DNA from: Pseudomonadota bacterium
GTDB taxonomy: Bacteria; Pseudomonadota; Gammaproteobacteria; Pseudomonadales; Pseudohongiellaceae
Length of the DNA stretch: 64,000 nt
Assembly (NCBI GenBank): GCA_027592275.1
Contig: JAQCKF010000002.1
Location: 62,001 to 126,000 of the forward strand
Direction: 5' to 3'
Part shown: positions 30,770 to 40,936 of the stretch, one piece after another
Layout: each line of letters begins with the position of its first letter
Position numbering within the stretch: position 1 is the stretch's first letter
The notes under the pieces: generated by a model
What the model saw: the letters and a program-made list of their open reading frames with translations, nothing else
Told to the model about the DNA's origin: nothing
The model's database searches: none
Translations under genes and position numbers: made by a program

Positions 30770-31456
30770 ATGACAACACAAAAGACAAGCAGAGCAGTAG
30801 TTTTAGTTTCGGGTGGGTTGGATTCGGCAACCTGCCTCGCCATTGCCAATGACCGTGGTTTCGAATGTTATGCGCTAAGTTTTGACTACGGGCAGAGGGC
30901 TAGTAGTGAACTTGACGCAGCGCGCCTAGTAGCCACGAGCGGTAACGTGTTGGAGCACAAGGTCATCGAGCTAAATATGGCCGCCATTGGCGGGTCTGCG
31001 CTCACTGATACAGGCATATCCGTACCTGAACAAGAGTCCCAGGGGATTCCTGTAACCTATGTGCCTGCTAGAAACACTGTTTTCCTATCCTACGCCTTAG
31101 CTTGGGCCGAAGTGCTGAAAGCGGATGCGATTTTTATCGGGGTAAACGCGCTGGACTATTCGGGGTATCCCGACTGTCGGCCTGAGTACATCGAGGCATT
31201 TCAGACACTCATTAATTTGGCGACGAAAGTAGGAGTCGAGGGCGCGGTAATCAGTCTGGAAACGCCGCTGATCGATTTGACTAAAGCGGAAATTATCAAG
31301 ACAGGCGCTGGCTTGTCTGTTGACTATGCCGCAACCGTATCTTGCTATCAGGCAGACCCCGAAGGCAGAGCCTGTGGCCAGTGTGACAGCTGTCGATTTC
31401 GAGCTAACGGCTTCGAAAAAGCAGAAGTAGAGGACCCGACCCGCTATCGAGAGTGA
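30770..31456 (+). CDS. queC: 7-cyano-7-deazaguanine synthase QueC
   Basis: '[18 protein letters not shown]', '[18 protein letters not shown]', '[24 protein letters not shown]'; ATG 30770 preferred. Confidence 0.96.
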   Translation: MTTQKTSRAVVLVSGGLDSATCLAIANDRGFECYALSFDYGQRASSELDAARLVATSGNVLEHKVIELNMAAIGGSALTDTGISVPEQESQGIPVTYVPARNTVFLSYALAWAEVLKADAIFIGVNALDYSGYPDCRPEYIEAFQTLINLATKVGVEGAVISLETPLIDLTKAEIIKTGAGLSVDYAATVSCYQADPEGRACGQCDSCRFRANGFEKAEVEDPTRYRE

Positions 31457-31536
31457 GAATAGTCAGTTTGAGTGTAAAAAGTGTCCGTCATGACTTGTCT
31501 TTTTTTATTATGATAGTACTATGACGCCCTCTCATT

Positions 31537-31612
31537 GGGGCGTTAGCTCAGTCGGTAGAGCAGTTGGCTTTTAACCAATTGGTCGTGCGTTCAAGTCGCA
31601 CACGCCCCACCA
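31537..31612 (+). tRNA. tRNA-Lys (anticodon TTT)
   Basis: GGGGCGT...ACGCCCC acceptor stem, anticodon loop 'cttttaa', T-loop 'gttcaagtc', encoded CCA. Confidence 0.97.
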
Positions 31613-31717
31613 ATTTACTATTTGCAAGATTCGGCAAGTTAACTAAGCCGCAGACCCCATCAATTTTTCTCCTGTGAAGTAAACGGCAAGTTATCTGAGC
31701 TGTGTTGTTATTCGTGG

Positions 31718-32818
31718 TTGGCGAAAATGAATCAGATCAAACCTACTGAAATCTCCGTTAAATTATCCGCCGACACCGTGCGCGTGCGTGAGTATCTAGA
31801 CCGGGCCGTGCGTCCTGCAGTTCTGGATGAAGAGGCTCAAAAAACCTACAAGACCAATATTAAGCAACTGATGCAGCAAAAGAATGCTCGTCTGGTTGCG
31901 CACTACTATACCGATGGGGTGCTGCAAGACCTCGCTGAAGAAAGTGGCGGTTTCGTAGGCGATAGCTTAGAAATGGCCCGATTCGGCCGAGACTGTGATG
32001 CCGAGATTCTTATTGTCGCCGGTGTGAAATTTATGGGCGAGTCCGCGAAGATTCTCAGCCCCGAAAAAACCGTCCTGATGCCAACTCTAGAAGCGACTTG
32101 TTCTCTGGATATTGGCTGCCCAGTTGGTGAGTTCTCCGCCTTCTGCGACGAGCACCCGGACCGCACTGTAGTTGTTTACGCAAATACCTCAGCCGCCGTG
32201 AAGGCACGCGCCGATTGGGTAGTTACCTCTAGCATAGCTTTAGACGTTGTCGAGCATTTGATGGACGAGGGTAAGAAGGTAATCTGGGCTCCCGATAAGC
32301 ACCTTGGTTCCTATATTCAAAAGACAACCGGTGCAGATATGCTTTTGTGGGATGCCGCCTGTATCGTGCATGAGGAGTTCAAGGCGCGTGGCCTTGCCGA
32401 TATGCGCAAGCTATATCCCAACGCAGCGATACTTGCGCATCCCGAGTCGCCTAGCGCAGTGCTCGAGATAGCAGACCTGGTCGGCTCCACAACTCAGATA
32501 ATCAATGCAGCGAAACAATCTGAAAAGACAGAGATTATTGTGGCGACTGATCAAGGTATTTTTCACAGATTGCAACAGGTAGCGCCCGAGAAGAAGTTTA
32601 TTATCGCGCCCACAGCTGGTAACGATGCAACCTGTCGCAGTTGTGCGCAATGCCCATGGATGGCAATGAATTCATTGGAGAGCTTGTACGGTTCTTTGCA
32701 AAAGACCGGTAATGAGATACACGTAGATTCAGCGCTTGCTGCTCAGGCGATGATACCGCTGCAGAGGATGTTAGATTTTGCTGCGAATAATCAGCTGAAG
32801 GTACGTGGAAAAGCCTAG
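31718..32818 (+). CDS. nadA: Quinolinate synthase A
   Basis: '[32 protein letters not shown]', '[45 protein letters not shown]', '[16 protein letters not shown]'. Confidence 0.97.
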   Translation: MAKMNQIKPTEISVKLSADTVRVREYLDRAVRPAVLDEEAQKTYKTNIKQLMQQKNARLVAHYYTDGVLQDLAEESGGFVGDSLEMARFGRDCDAEILIVAGVKFMGESAKILSPEKTVLMPTLEATCSLDIGCPVGEFSAFCDEHPDRTVVVYANTSAAVKARADWVVTSSIALDVVEHLMDEGKKVIWAPDKHLGSYIQKTTGADMLLWDAACIVHEEFKARGLADMRKLYPNAAILAHPESPSAVLEIADLVGSTTQIINAAKQSEKTEIIVATDQGIFHRLQQVAPEKKFIIAPTAGNDATCRSCAQCPWMAMNSLESLYGSLQKTGNEIHVDSALAAQAMIPLQRMLDFAANNQLKVRGKA

Positions 32819-32888
32819 GGCTATGTGTACAGGCAAGCGTAAGGGGTAGTGTGCCGGGCAGGGGGCAAGTTTTAGAACCTTCTAATAC

Positions 32889-34343
32889 TCAGTTGTAGAC
32901 ATTCTGCTGCAAATTTTCGATCTCTTGAATCTTCTGTCTTAAACGCGCCTCTTCAGCAGGCGCGATCCCGTTGTCACTTTCTATCGTCAAAGCCGAGCGC
33001 AATTGCTGTCGTGCTCTTTGATAGTCTCCTAAAAGTCGGAAATATTCTGCTCGAGCCTGGTGTACCGCGCTGATGTTGCCAGCTTGACCCCGAGTCTCGG
33101 CGAGTTTGTACCAGAGTTGAAAGTCATTGGGCCTTGAAAGGCTATGCCGCTCCATGACCTCTGAGGCGGCGTTATACGCGCGTGATTCTATGAGTGCATC
33201 AACATAGGCCATCGTCAGCGCGTGATTGCCTGGGTTTATAGCAAGATGCTGCTGTAGGAAATTAATCGCCTGTCCTGGCTCGTTCTGTTCGGTAAGAATT
33301 TCAGCCAGAGTTACCGCATAGCTAATACGATTCGGGTCTTTCGTAAGCAATGGCGCAAGAGTGGCACTTGCTTGCGAAAACTGCTGATTCTCATAATAGG
33401 CGATAGCCAGGGCGTAGCGATTCGCATCGCGTGTAAATTCACTGATGCTGTATTCAAGAAGGCGTTCATATTCAAGAACGAGGTCAGCCTTGTTGACCGC
33501 GTAGTGACCGAGCACTCGGGCACGGACAATCTGGTATTCGAGATTATCGCTGTATTGTTGTCGTGGGTAGCGGCCGGCTCTGCCACGGCTTCCTGAGACG
33601 CGGGACTCCGTCAGGGGATGCGAGAGGAGGAATTCCGGTGGCTGGCGCCCAAATCGGTTGATGGCCAGCAGTCTTTCGAATAGTGTCGACATACCATCGG
33701 GGTCGAAACCCGCGCTATACATCACATCTTGGCCGACTCGATCAGCCTCTGTTTCATTGCTTCTGCTGAAGCGCAGTTGGTTCTCAAGTGCGCGTCCCTG
33801 AGCTGCAGCCACTGCAGCGGTGCCGTGGCTGGCATCGGAGGTAGCCATGATAATTACGCTGGCTAACAATGCTGCCATGCCGGGAATTCTTGCGGCCTTC
33901 GCCTCGTCGATACCGCGAGCAAAATGACGCTGGCTAACGTGAGCGATCTCGTGGGCCATTACCGAGGCAAACTCAGCCTCGGACTGGGCGTTGAGGAATA
34001 GGCCTGTATTCACGCCGATAATGCCACCAGGAGCGGCGAAGGCGTTCAGCGCCTCGCTGTCGATGATTACAAAAGAGAGGCGGTGGTCCTGCAGTTGGCT
34101 CCTAGATGCGAGCTTATAGGTGACGTTCTCAAGGTAGGCATTCAGCAGTGGATCGGAAATTGTCGGCGCACCACGACGAATGCTGCTGAGAAACTGCTGT
34201 CCCATAGCATATTCCTGCTCAATCGAGACGGTCCCAGAGATGCGATCTCCGAGACTGGGCAGGGCGGGCTGGGCTGACAGCAAGCTAGGTACAATCGCTG
34301 AGAGCAACAACACTAGGGATTTTTTAAGGCAACTGGCGTGCAT
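32889..34343 (-). CDS. bepA: BepA-like M48 family metalloprotease with TPRs
   Basis: Signal peptide from internal Met at 34343; 'MAHEIAHVSQRHFARG' HExxH; 'ETEADRVGQDVMYSAGFDPDGM'; TPR C-terminus. Confidence 0.9.
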   Translation of the reverse strand: MHASCLKKSLVLLLSAIVPSLLSAQPALPSLGDRISGTVSIEQEYAMGQQFLSSIRRGAPTISDPLLNAYLENVTYKLASRSQLQDHRLSFVIIDSEALNAFAAPGGIIGVNTGLFLNAQSEAEFASVMAHEIAHVSQRHFARGIDEAKAARIPGMAALLASVIIMATSDASHGTAAVAAAQGRALENQLRFSRSNETEADRVGQDVMYSAGFDPDGMSTLFERLLAINRFGRQPPEFLLSHPLTESRVSGSRGRAGRYPRQQYSDNLEYQIVRARVLGHYAVNKADLVLEYERLLEYSISEFTRDANRYALAIAYYENQQFSQASATLAPLLTKDPNRISYAVTLAEILTEQNEPGQAINFLQQHLAINPGNHALTMAYVDALIESRAYNAASEVMERHSLSRPNDFQLWYKLAETRGQAGNISAVHQARAEYFRLLGDYQRARQQLRSALTIESDNGIAPAEEARLRQKIQEIENLQQNVYN

Positions 34344-34471
34344 AATGTCCACTAATAATACTCCAAGACCGAGATTAACATAATTAATTCGGCGTTTTGA
34401 GTAACTTTCGATCAATATTTAAACGATATCATTCGTGGTGTTTAGCCCGCATAGCTTGATAAAATGTAGCG

Positions 34472-34705
34472 ATGGAGATAAACGCCGATATAGAGATAGA
34501 TCTTAGTGGCCTACTGTGCCCAATGCCGCTGTTGAAGGCAAAACTGGCTTTGAATAGCATGAATTCCACTCAGATTCTGAAGGTGGTCGCCACCGACCCG
34601 GGCTCTGAGAAGGATTTCCACATGTTTGTCGATCAAACTGATCACCAAATTCTGGACTTTCAGAAAGACGATAGCGCCTATTTTTACTGGATTAAGAAGG
34701 GTTAG
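34472..34705 (+). CDS. tusA: TusA family sulfurtransferase
   Basis: 'IEIDLSGLLCPMPLLKAKLALNSMNSTQILKVVATDPGSEKDF' (CPxP motif). Confidence 0.92.
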   Translation: MEINADIEIDLSGLLCPMPLLKAKLALNSMNSTQILKVVATDPGSEKDFHMFVDQTDHQILDFQKDDSAYFYWIKKG

Positions 34706-34709
34706 AGAA

Positions 34710-34894
34710 GAGCCTCTGACCAAGTCTATGACCACTCTGGCTGCGCCCCTTAGGGCGCGGTCTGGTGCGCGCCGCTGCTGCGTTGTCGCGCTTGCCAATG
34801 GAATAGCCATTACCTGCTCTTGAGCCTAACAGCAGCGCGCACCCCGTCTTTAATAAGAACGGTGCAGAGCGGCCATAGACTTGATTAGAGGCTC
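34710..34894. repeat. 185-bp nested imperfect palindrome (possible REP/MITE-like element or structured RNA)
   Basis: Terminal arms GAGCCTCTGACCAAGTCTATGACC (34710-34733) and GGCCATAGACTTGATTAGAGGCTC (34871-34894) pair at 21/24; inner arms GGTGCGCGCCGCTGCTG (34764-34780) and CAGCAGCGCGCACC (34830-34843); central AATGG-AATAG-CCATT. Confidence 0.7.
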
Positions 34895-34919
34895 CACTGC
34901 CTACTGGAGATATCTGGAA

Positions 34920-36011
34920 ATGAAGAAGTTGGTTAACGATTTTCTCGATCGTTATTTTCACGATGAAGAATCAATCATCCTAATGCTGCTGCTGACAGTT
35001 GGTCTCGGGGTTCTGCTGCTATTCGGTGGTGTTCTGGCGCCGCTGATTACGGCAATCATCGTTGCCTACCTTATGCAGGGCCTAGTCGATATTCTGCTGC
35101 GTCGGGGCCTCTCATCGCGTATTGCCTTTATCCTTGTCTATGCTGTTTTTATTGGCGTATTCCTGTCGATGTTGTTGTTTCTTCTTCCATCTGCCTGGAA
35201 TCAGCTGCGCCGATTGATGAACGAGTTACCCAACCTAATTAGCCAGTGGCAAGCATCCCTGTTATTGCTGCCCCAGAACTACCCGAATTTGGTTTCCGAA
35301 CAGCAAATTCGAGAGTTTATTAATGGCGTGCAGGGAGAGCTGGGAGGCTATGGCCAATCAGTGCTGGAATATTCATTGGCAAGTATCCCGAGCATCATTT
35401 CTTGGGTCGTGTTTATTGTCCTAGTTCCTATACTTGTCTATTTCGTCATGAAGGATAAGTCAGAATTAATCAACTACGCAGGTAATTTTTTGCCGCGTAA
35501 CCGCCCCTTGATGAATCGAATCTGGTTGGAGATGGATCAGCAGATTTCAAACTATATTCGTGGCAAGGTCCTCGAAATATTTATTGTTGGCAGTGTTAGT
35601 TATCTCATGTTCGTCATATTGGGCATCAACTATGCCTTACTGCTTTCGGTGCTAGTAGGGCTTTCGGTTATCGTTCCCTATATCGGCGCGACAGTAGTAA
35701 CCATCCCAGTGGCTGCTGTTGCTTATGTGCAGTGGGGAATTGGCAGTGAATTCTATACAGCTCTCGTGGCCTATGGCGTGCTGCAGTTGGTCGATGGCAA
35801 TGTGTTAGTGCCAGTCATTTTCTCCGAGGCGGTTAACTTGCATCCGGTCGCGATTATTGCTGCCGTCCTTGTTTTTGGGGGGATTTGGGGGCTGGCAGGG
35901 GTGTTTTTTGCAATACCATTGGCGACTCTAGTCAAGGCCATCATCAATGCCTGGCCAAATAAGATGCAGCCCGGCGCAGAGTCCGAAGCGAAACAAGGCG
36001 GTGCTGCCTAG
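34920..36011 (+). CDS. AI-2E family transporter / PerM-like permease
   Basis: Multiple TM helices; 'VPILVYFVMKDKSELI', 'LVGLSVIVPYIGATVVTIPVA', 'LQLVDGNVLVPVIFSEAVNLHPVAIIAAVLVFGGIWGLAGVFFAIPLATLVKA'; ATG 34920 preferred. Confidence 0.93.
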   Translation: MKKLVNDFLDRYFHDEESIILMLLLTVGLGVLLLFGGVLAPLITAIIVAYLMQGLVDILLRRGLSSRIAFILVYAVFIGVFLSMLLFLLPSAWNQLRRLMNELPNLISQWQASLLLLPQNYPNLVSEQQIREFINGVQGELGGYGQSVLEYSLASIPSIISWVVFIVLVPILVYFVMKDKSELINYAGNFLPRNRPLMNRIWLEMDQQISNYIRGKVLEIFIVGSVSYLMFVILGINYALLLSVLVGLSVIVPYIGATVVTIPVAAVAYVQWGIGSEFYTALVAYGVLQLVDGNVLVPVIFSEAVNLHPVAIIAAVLVFGGIWGLAGVFFAIPLATLVKAIINAWPNKMQPGAESEAKQGGAA

Positions 36012-36087
36012 CGGCGCCGTGACTCCTTTGGTTGATGTCCTTTTGCTGTGCTAAAATCCGCAGCTTCAATTTTCTACGGGTACTACC

Positions 36088-36975
36088 ATGCTTGATCAAA
36101 TACGCGGCAGTATTGTTGCCATAGTTACGCCGATGCAGTCCGATGGATCGCTGGATATAGACGGGCTAAATGCACTACTCGAATGGCATATTGCCTCGGG
36201 AACGAATGCAGTAGTTATCGTTGGCACCACTGGAGAGTCTGCCACCCTCAGCACCGATGAGCATTGTGATTTGGTCGCTCATTGCGTCAATGTGGTCAAT
36301 GGAAGAATTCCAGTAATAGCCGGCACCGGATCGAATAACACTGCCGAAGCGCTCTATTTCACTGAGTCCGCAAAAAAGAATGGCGCAGATGCGGCGCTAC
36401 TAGTTACGCCTTATTACAACAGGCCTTCACAGGAAGGATTGTATCAACACTTTAAGCTCATAGCGCAGGGCGTGGACATTCCGCAGATTCTCTATAATGT
36501 GCCGGGACGCACCGCTTGCGATTTACAGCTTGCCACCGTTAAACGACTTGCCGAAATTGATAGCATAGTTGCGATCAAAGACGCCAGCGGTGACCTGGCG
36601 CGAGGATTGGAGTTGATCGAACACTGTGGTGAGCAACTTTCCATCTATAGTGGTGAAGATGCGCTCAGTCTGCCCCTGATATTAGCTGGAGCTGATGGCA
36701 CTATATCCGTTACGGCGAATGTGGCACCTCAATTGATGTCACAGATGTGTGCTGAAGCCTTGGCAGGCAATGAGCAGGCAGCGAGCGCTGTAGATAAGAA
36801 GTTAGAACGATTGCATCGGGATCTGTTTCTTGAGGGGAACCCTGTCCCAGTGAAGTGGGCTCTCCAAGCTATGGGGAAGATAGGCAGTGCAATAAGATTG
36901 CCACTTGTGGAACTTGATGAGCAATATCACGTCAAAGTCCGGGAAGCTCTCGCGCAAGCAGGCATTGATGTGTAA
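36088..36975 (+). CDS. dapA: 4-hydroxy-tetrahydrodipicolinate synthase
   Basis: 'GSIVAIVTPMQSDGSLDIDGLNALLEWHIASGTNAVVIVGTTGESATL', 'YYNRPSQEGLYQHF', 'ILYNVPGRTACDL'. Confidence 0.97.
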   Translation: MLDQIRGSIVAIVTPMQSDGSLDIDGLNALLEWHIASGTNAVVIVGTTGESATLSTDEHCDLVAHCVNVVNGRIPVIAGTGSNNTAEALYFTESAKKNGADAALLVTPYYNRPSQEGLYQHFKLIAQGVDIPQILYNVPGRTACDLQLATVKRLAEIDSIVAIKDASGDLARGLELIEHCGEQLSIYSGEDALSLPLILAGADGTISVTANVAPQLMSQMCAEALAGNEQAASAVDKKLERLHRDLFLEGNPVPVKWALQAMGKIGSAIRLPLVELDEQYHVKVREALAQAGIDV

Positions 36976-36996
36976 TGTGCTGGATCAGATATAGTT

Positions 36997-38082
36997 ATGA
37001 ACGCCGTAATACAGGAACAAAGTTGCATGTCTAAACCCCTATTAATCCTAGTGTTCGCGATGTCGCTTACCGGGTGTAATTACCTAGCAGATGAGGACGG
37101 ACCTTTTCGTGATCGTGCGGACGATTATATGGAGGCTCCAGTATTGCCCTTGATGGCGATTCCTGATGACCTGGATAGCTATACGCTGGATGAGCTCTAT
37201 GTCATTCCAGCGCCGCTTTCCATTTCTGCTTTACCCTTCGATGGGATTCCTCTACCTAAGCCTATTGAGGCGAGTCGCCGGGAAGGCGTGATCATACAAA
37301 ATTTGACCGATACTAGTTGGATAGTCTTGGATGCTATACCGGGGCAGGTATGGCCATTGGTGCGAGATTACTGGACGCAACTGGAAGTGATTTTAGAATA
37401 CGAGGACCCCGGTGCGGGCATCATGGAAACTTCTTGGCTGGAAGTTGATAGCAATTTGGAGACGCGGCATAAATATCGCATCACCATAGAGCCAGGCCTA
37501 CATTCCGGTTATTCAGAGATCTATGTGATTCATGTGGAAAGCCCCAGGAGTGAGCCGGCTCCGTTAGTGACAACCTGGCCGGAGGCTTCCGTATCGGAAG
37601 ATCGAGAGCGCCAAATCTTGGATAGCCTTTCACAATATTTAGCTGATAGAAACGATGTCTATCAAGCTTCATCAGCCAGCCTTCTCGCGGGTAGTATCGA
37701 AGCTGAAAGAAAGGCAAATATCGTCGAGGACGGGCAGGGCCAGCAGGTATTGGAGCTTCGCCTCAGTTATAGGCGCGCGTGGGTGTTGGTTCGCTCAGCG
37801 TTAGACGAAGCGGGAGTGACTATTCTGGAGAATGACCGTGACCTGGCCTTTCTTAATGTGCGTTTCTCTGGCATCAGCGAAGAAGGAGATGAGCCCGGAT
37901 TCATAGGACGGCTATTTAACCGCGGCGATGGAGAAACTGTTGCTGTAGAGCAAGACTTCAGTGTTCGGCTCGTAGATGGGGATGGTGTTGTTACTGTAAT
38001 TGCCGAACCATTGGAAGCAGCCGACGATCTGTCAGAGCTTGCCGCCGAGTTATTACTCGTCATCAACAACAATTTGAACTAA
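36997..38082 (+). CDS. bamC: Outer membrane assembly lipoprotein BamC (start may be 37027)
   Basis: Lipobox 'LTGCNYLADEDGPFRDRADDYMEAPVLPLMAIPDDLDS'; follows dapA. Confidence 0.92.
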   Translation: MNAVIQEQSCMSKPLLILVFAMSLTGCNYLADEDGPFRDRADDYMEAPVLPLMAIPDDLDSYTLDELYVIPAPLSISALPFDGIPLPKPIEASRREGVIIQNLTDTSWIVLDAIPGQVWPLVRDYWTQLEVILEYEDPGAGIMETSWLEVDSNLETRHKYRITIEPGLHSGYSEIYVIHVESPRSEPAPLVTTWPEASVSEDRERQILDSLSQYLADRNDVYQASSASLLAGSIEAERKANIVEDGQGQQVLELRLSYRRAWVLVRSALDEAGVTILENDRDLAFLNVRFSGISEEGDEPGFIGRLFNRGDGETVAVEQDFSVRLVDGDGVVTVIAEPLEAADDLSELAAELLLVINNNLN

Positions 38083-38177
38083 AGCAGCGATACAGATATT
38101 TGTCTTTATCGCCGCTTTTGTCTCGCCGCAACTTTCGTTTCGCCGTGGTATAGGCCGCCCACTTTAATGCGAGAATT

Positions 38178-39569
38178 ATGAATTCCCCAATTATTATCGC
38201 CCTCTGTGTTCTAGCTATCATATTGATAGGCCTCCTTGCTTGGGCTCTGCGTCAGTCACAGCAGCTGAAGTTGGCGGAGTTGTCGTCTCGAGAGAAGCTG
38301 CTGGCCAGAGAAGCTGAGTTAGGCAATGCCATACAGTCTCTGAAAAATTCAGAGAAGCAAAGCGCTGCTCTTAACATCGAGCTGCAGTCACTGCACGTAC
38401 ACAAGGCTAAGCTCGAGACTAGCTTGGAGATGGAGAAAATCCAGCACAGCAAAGATCTCGTATTTCTAAATGAATCGAAAGAGCAGATGGGCGAGGCTTT
38501 TGAAAATATAGCTAACAAAATATTCGACGACAAGAGCAAGAAGCTAGTCGACAACAACAAAGAAAGCCTTTCCACAGTGTTAAATCCATTGCAGGATAAG
38601 ATTCGTCAGTTCGAAAAACGCGTAGAAGACACTTACGACAAAGAATCCAAAGAGCGGTTCTCGCTGGCGAAGGAAATTAAGCAGCTGCAAGAAATGAACA
38701 TGCAGATCAGTGAAGACGCTGTGAACCTGACCAACGCATTGAAGGGTGACAATAAGGCGCAGGGGAACTGGGGCGAAATGATCCTCGAGACTCTGCTTGA
38801 AAATTCCGGCCTAGTTAAGGGTAGAGAATACGAAGTGCAAGTGAGTTTGCAATCTACGCAGGGCGGTAAGTTCCAGCCCGATGTCGTCGTTCACCTGCCT
38901 GAGTCACGGGATATCATTATAGACTCCAAGGTGTCACTGAAGGCTTGGGATGCTTACTGCTCGAGCGATAATGTAGACGAGAAAGCAGGGTTTCTGAAGC
39001 AGCATGTGCAGTCTGTGCGCAGTCATGTTAAAGGGCTGTCGGGCAAGGACTATCAGAATCTAGCGGGTATCAGTACGCTAGATTATGTGTTCTTGTTCAT
39101 GCCGATTGACGCCGCCTACTCAGTCGCGATACAGAACGATCCGAGTTTATCTCAGTACGCCTTTGAGAAGAACATCGTTTTCGTTAGCCCGACAATGTTG
39201 CTAACGACATTGAAACTGGCACAGAATCTTTGGCGCCTGGATCAGCAGAACCAAAATGCTGTAGAGATCGCTGAGAAGGCAGGTGCGCTGTATGACAAGT
39301 TCGTAAACTTCGTCACTGACCTTGAGGATGTTGGTGCGAGGATCGATTCGAGTAAGAAGAGTTATGACAAGGCGCACAACAAGCTTCGATCCGGTACAGG
39401 AAATCTAATACGACGTGTAGAGGATCTTAAAACCCTTGGAGCGAAGACCTCCAAGAAGCTCGAGCATGAAGCGCTAGCAACGGACATCGAAGAAGATGCT
39501 CCTGACGAAGAAGTAAAGCCGGCAGCTGATGATGAAAAGAAAGAGTTGCCGGATAAGACTCGCCACTAA
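38178..39569 (+). CDS. rmuC: DNA recombination protein RmuC
   Basis: N-terminal TM + coiled coil; 'NWGEMILETLLENSGLVKGREYEVQ', 'FQPDVVVHLPESRDIIIDSKVSLKAWDAYCS', 'FMPIDAAYSVAIQNDPSL'. Confidence 0.95.
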   Translation: MNSPIIIALCVLAIILIGLLAWALRQSQQLKLAELSSREKLLAREAELGNAIQSLKNSEKQSAALNIELQSLHVHKAKLETSLEMEKIQHSKDLVFLNESKEQMGEAFENIANKIFDDKSKKLVDNNKESLSTVLNPLQDKIRQFEKRVEDTYDKESKERFSLAKEIKQLQEMNMQISEDAVNLTNALKGDNKAQGNWGEMILETLLENSGLVKGREYEVQVSLQSTQGGKFQPDVVVHLPESRDIIIDSKVSLKAWDAYCSSDNVDEKAGFLKQHVQSVRSHVKGLSGKDYQNLAGISTLDYVFLFMPIDAAYSVAIQNDPSLSQYAFEKNIVFVSPTMLLTTLKLAQNLWRLDQQNQNAVEIAEKAGALYDKFVNFVTDLEDVGARIDSSKKSYDKAHNKLRSGTGNLIRRVEDLKTLGAKTSKKLEHEALATDIEEDAPDEEVKPAADDEKKELPDKTRH

Positions 39570-39613
39570 TATTCTGTAAATACCTTCGCAAAGTCATACA
39601 TGCGCCAGTTCAT

Positions 39614-40243
39614 ATGCTCACTGAAATAACAAATTTTCTGCCCTGCGCTACACCGGATGCCTGGCTGCAAGAGGCGCTTGTACATCAGGACATCCTGCTC
39701 ATTGATCACGCTAACTGCGAGAAGAAAGCGGCAGCCACAGCGATGAACCTTATGTACCGGCACACAAATAAGCCGGATTTGCTCAAGAAGATGTCGCAGT
39801 TAGCCCGAGAGGAGTTGCTGCATTTTCAGCAGGTCGTTGAAATAATGCAGGCTAGAGGCATCGAGTACGTGAGGTTAAGTCCTTCGCGCTACGCGGCAGG
39901 CCTGCGCGAGTTGATCGCCAAGGAAGAAAGACAGCAACTCATCGACACATTTATTGTGGGCGCGTTTATTGAGGCGCGCTCTTGTGAGCGTTTTGCGAAA
40001 TTGGCGCCGCTTCTGGATGGCGAGTTGCAGAAGTTCTACCGCAGCCTCCTTAAATCGGAGGCGCGACATTTCGAGGATTATCTAGCTCTAGCGAGGGAGT
40101 ATTCTGATAAGGATATAGGGCCAAAGCTCGAGCAAATTGCCGCTGAGGAAAGCCGTCTAGTCTCTGAGCCGGACACGGAATTCCGATTTCATAGTGGGCC
40201 GCCTTCGGAAGAATTTAGTTTCGACAGCTATCTGGTCCGCTGA
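39614..40243 (+). CDS. miaE: tRNA-(ms2io6A) hydroxylase MiaE
   Basis: 'LLIDHANCEKKAAATAMNLMYRH', 'QLAREELLHFQQVVEIMQARGI', 'SEARHFEDYLALAREYSD' diiron motifs. Confidence 0.93.
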   Translation: MLTEITNFLPCATPDAWLQEALVHQDILLIDHANCEKKAAATAMNLMYRHTNKPDLLKKMSQLAREELLHFQQVVEIMQARGIEYVRLSPSRYAAGLRELIAKEERQQLIDTFIVGAFIEARSCERFAKLAPLLDGELQKFYRSLLKSEARHFEDYLALAREYSDKDIGPKLEQIAAEESRLVSEPDTEFRFHSGPPSEEFSFDSYLVR

Positions 40244-40766
40244 GGTTGCTTCCCAGCCTGGCTTCCAAGATAAGAAGCTGTTGGCAAGGTATGTTGTTGT
40301 TGCCGACTAAATTGATTGAGGCCAGATTTGCCATGTTCAGTAGAGGGCTGATATCGGCAATCTCGTTGTTCATAAGATTTAGCCCGCCTAGTGATCGTAG
40401 GCCCTGCAGGGGCGATATATCGCGTATGAAGTTGTTGCTCAGGTCAAGAAAACGCAATTGAGTAAGTTGCTCGATAGCTTCTACTGTCTCCACCTCTGAA
40501 CTGCCACAGGACAATACGCGCAACAACTCTGCATTTTGCAGGTTCTGTTGTTGCATCGCGATATTCACACAACCTTGAAGGTCAGGATCGGCGAGGTCGC
40601 CATTGAAGAGTCGTCCTGTTGGGTCGAAAACTGCCTGATTGTTTACCGAAACAGTATAGTTCTGCGAGCAGGCCGAAATCGAAATCAGCAGAGCGGCAGC
40701 TACTAATCTAGAGGCTCTGGATGTGGTATCTATTACCTGATAGAGACGGTTTTTCATGTTTGGCAA
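40215..40766 (-). CDS. Leucine-rich repeat lipoprotein
   Basis: Lipobox 'LISISACS'; LRRs 'LTQLRFLDLSNNFIRDISPLQGLRSLGGLNLMNNEIADISPLLNMANLASINLVGNN'. Confidence 0.82.
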   Translation of the reverse strand: MPNMKNRLYQVIDTTSRASRLVAAALLISISACSQNYTVSVNNQAVFDPTGRLFNGDLADPDLQGCVNIAMQQQNLQNAELLRVLSCGSSEVETVEAIEQLTQLRFLDLSNNFIRDISPLQGLRSLGGLNLMNNEIADISPLLNMANLASINLVGNNNIPCQQLLILEARLGSNLSGPDSCRN

Positions 40767-40936
40767 AGCTTCGCAAATAGTGAGAAAATAGGCTTGGATA
40801 CAGCCTGGTTACGGTTGGTTTCTCCGGCGTCAGACTGGTATTTGCTGGGCATCCCAGTTAGTATGCGAAAGTTTTGTCGCTGACGGGATTGAAACCCTTA
40901 TCCCAGCAATTGTCCAATGAATCTAAGGAATTTAGC

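Noticed and set aside
34511-34961. Antisense ORFs over tusA and the adjoining palindrome (34511-34810 and 34692-34961)
   Set aside because: They lie opposite tusA and within the palindromic element; no domain signature.
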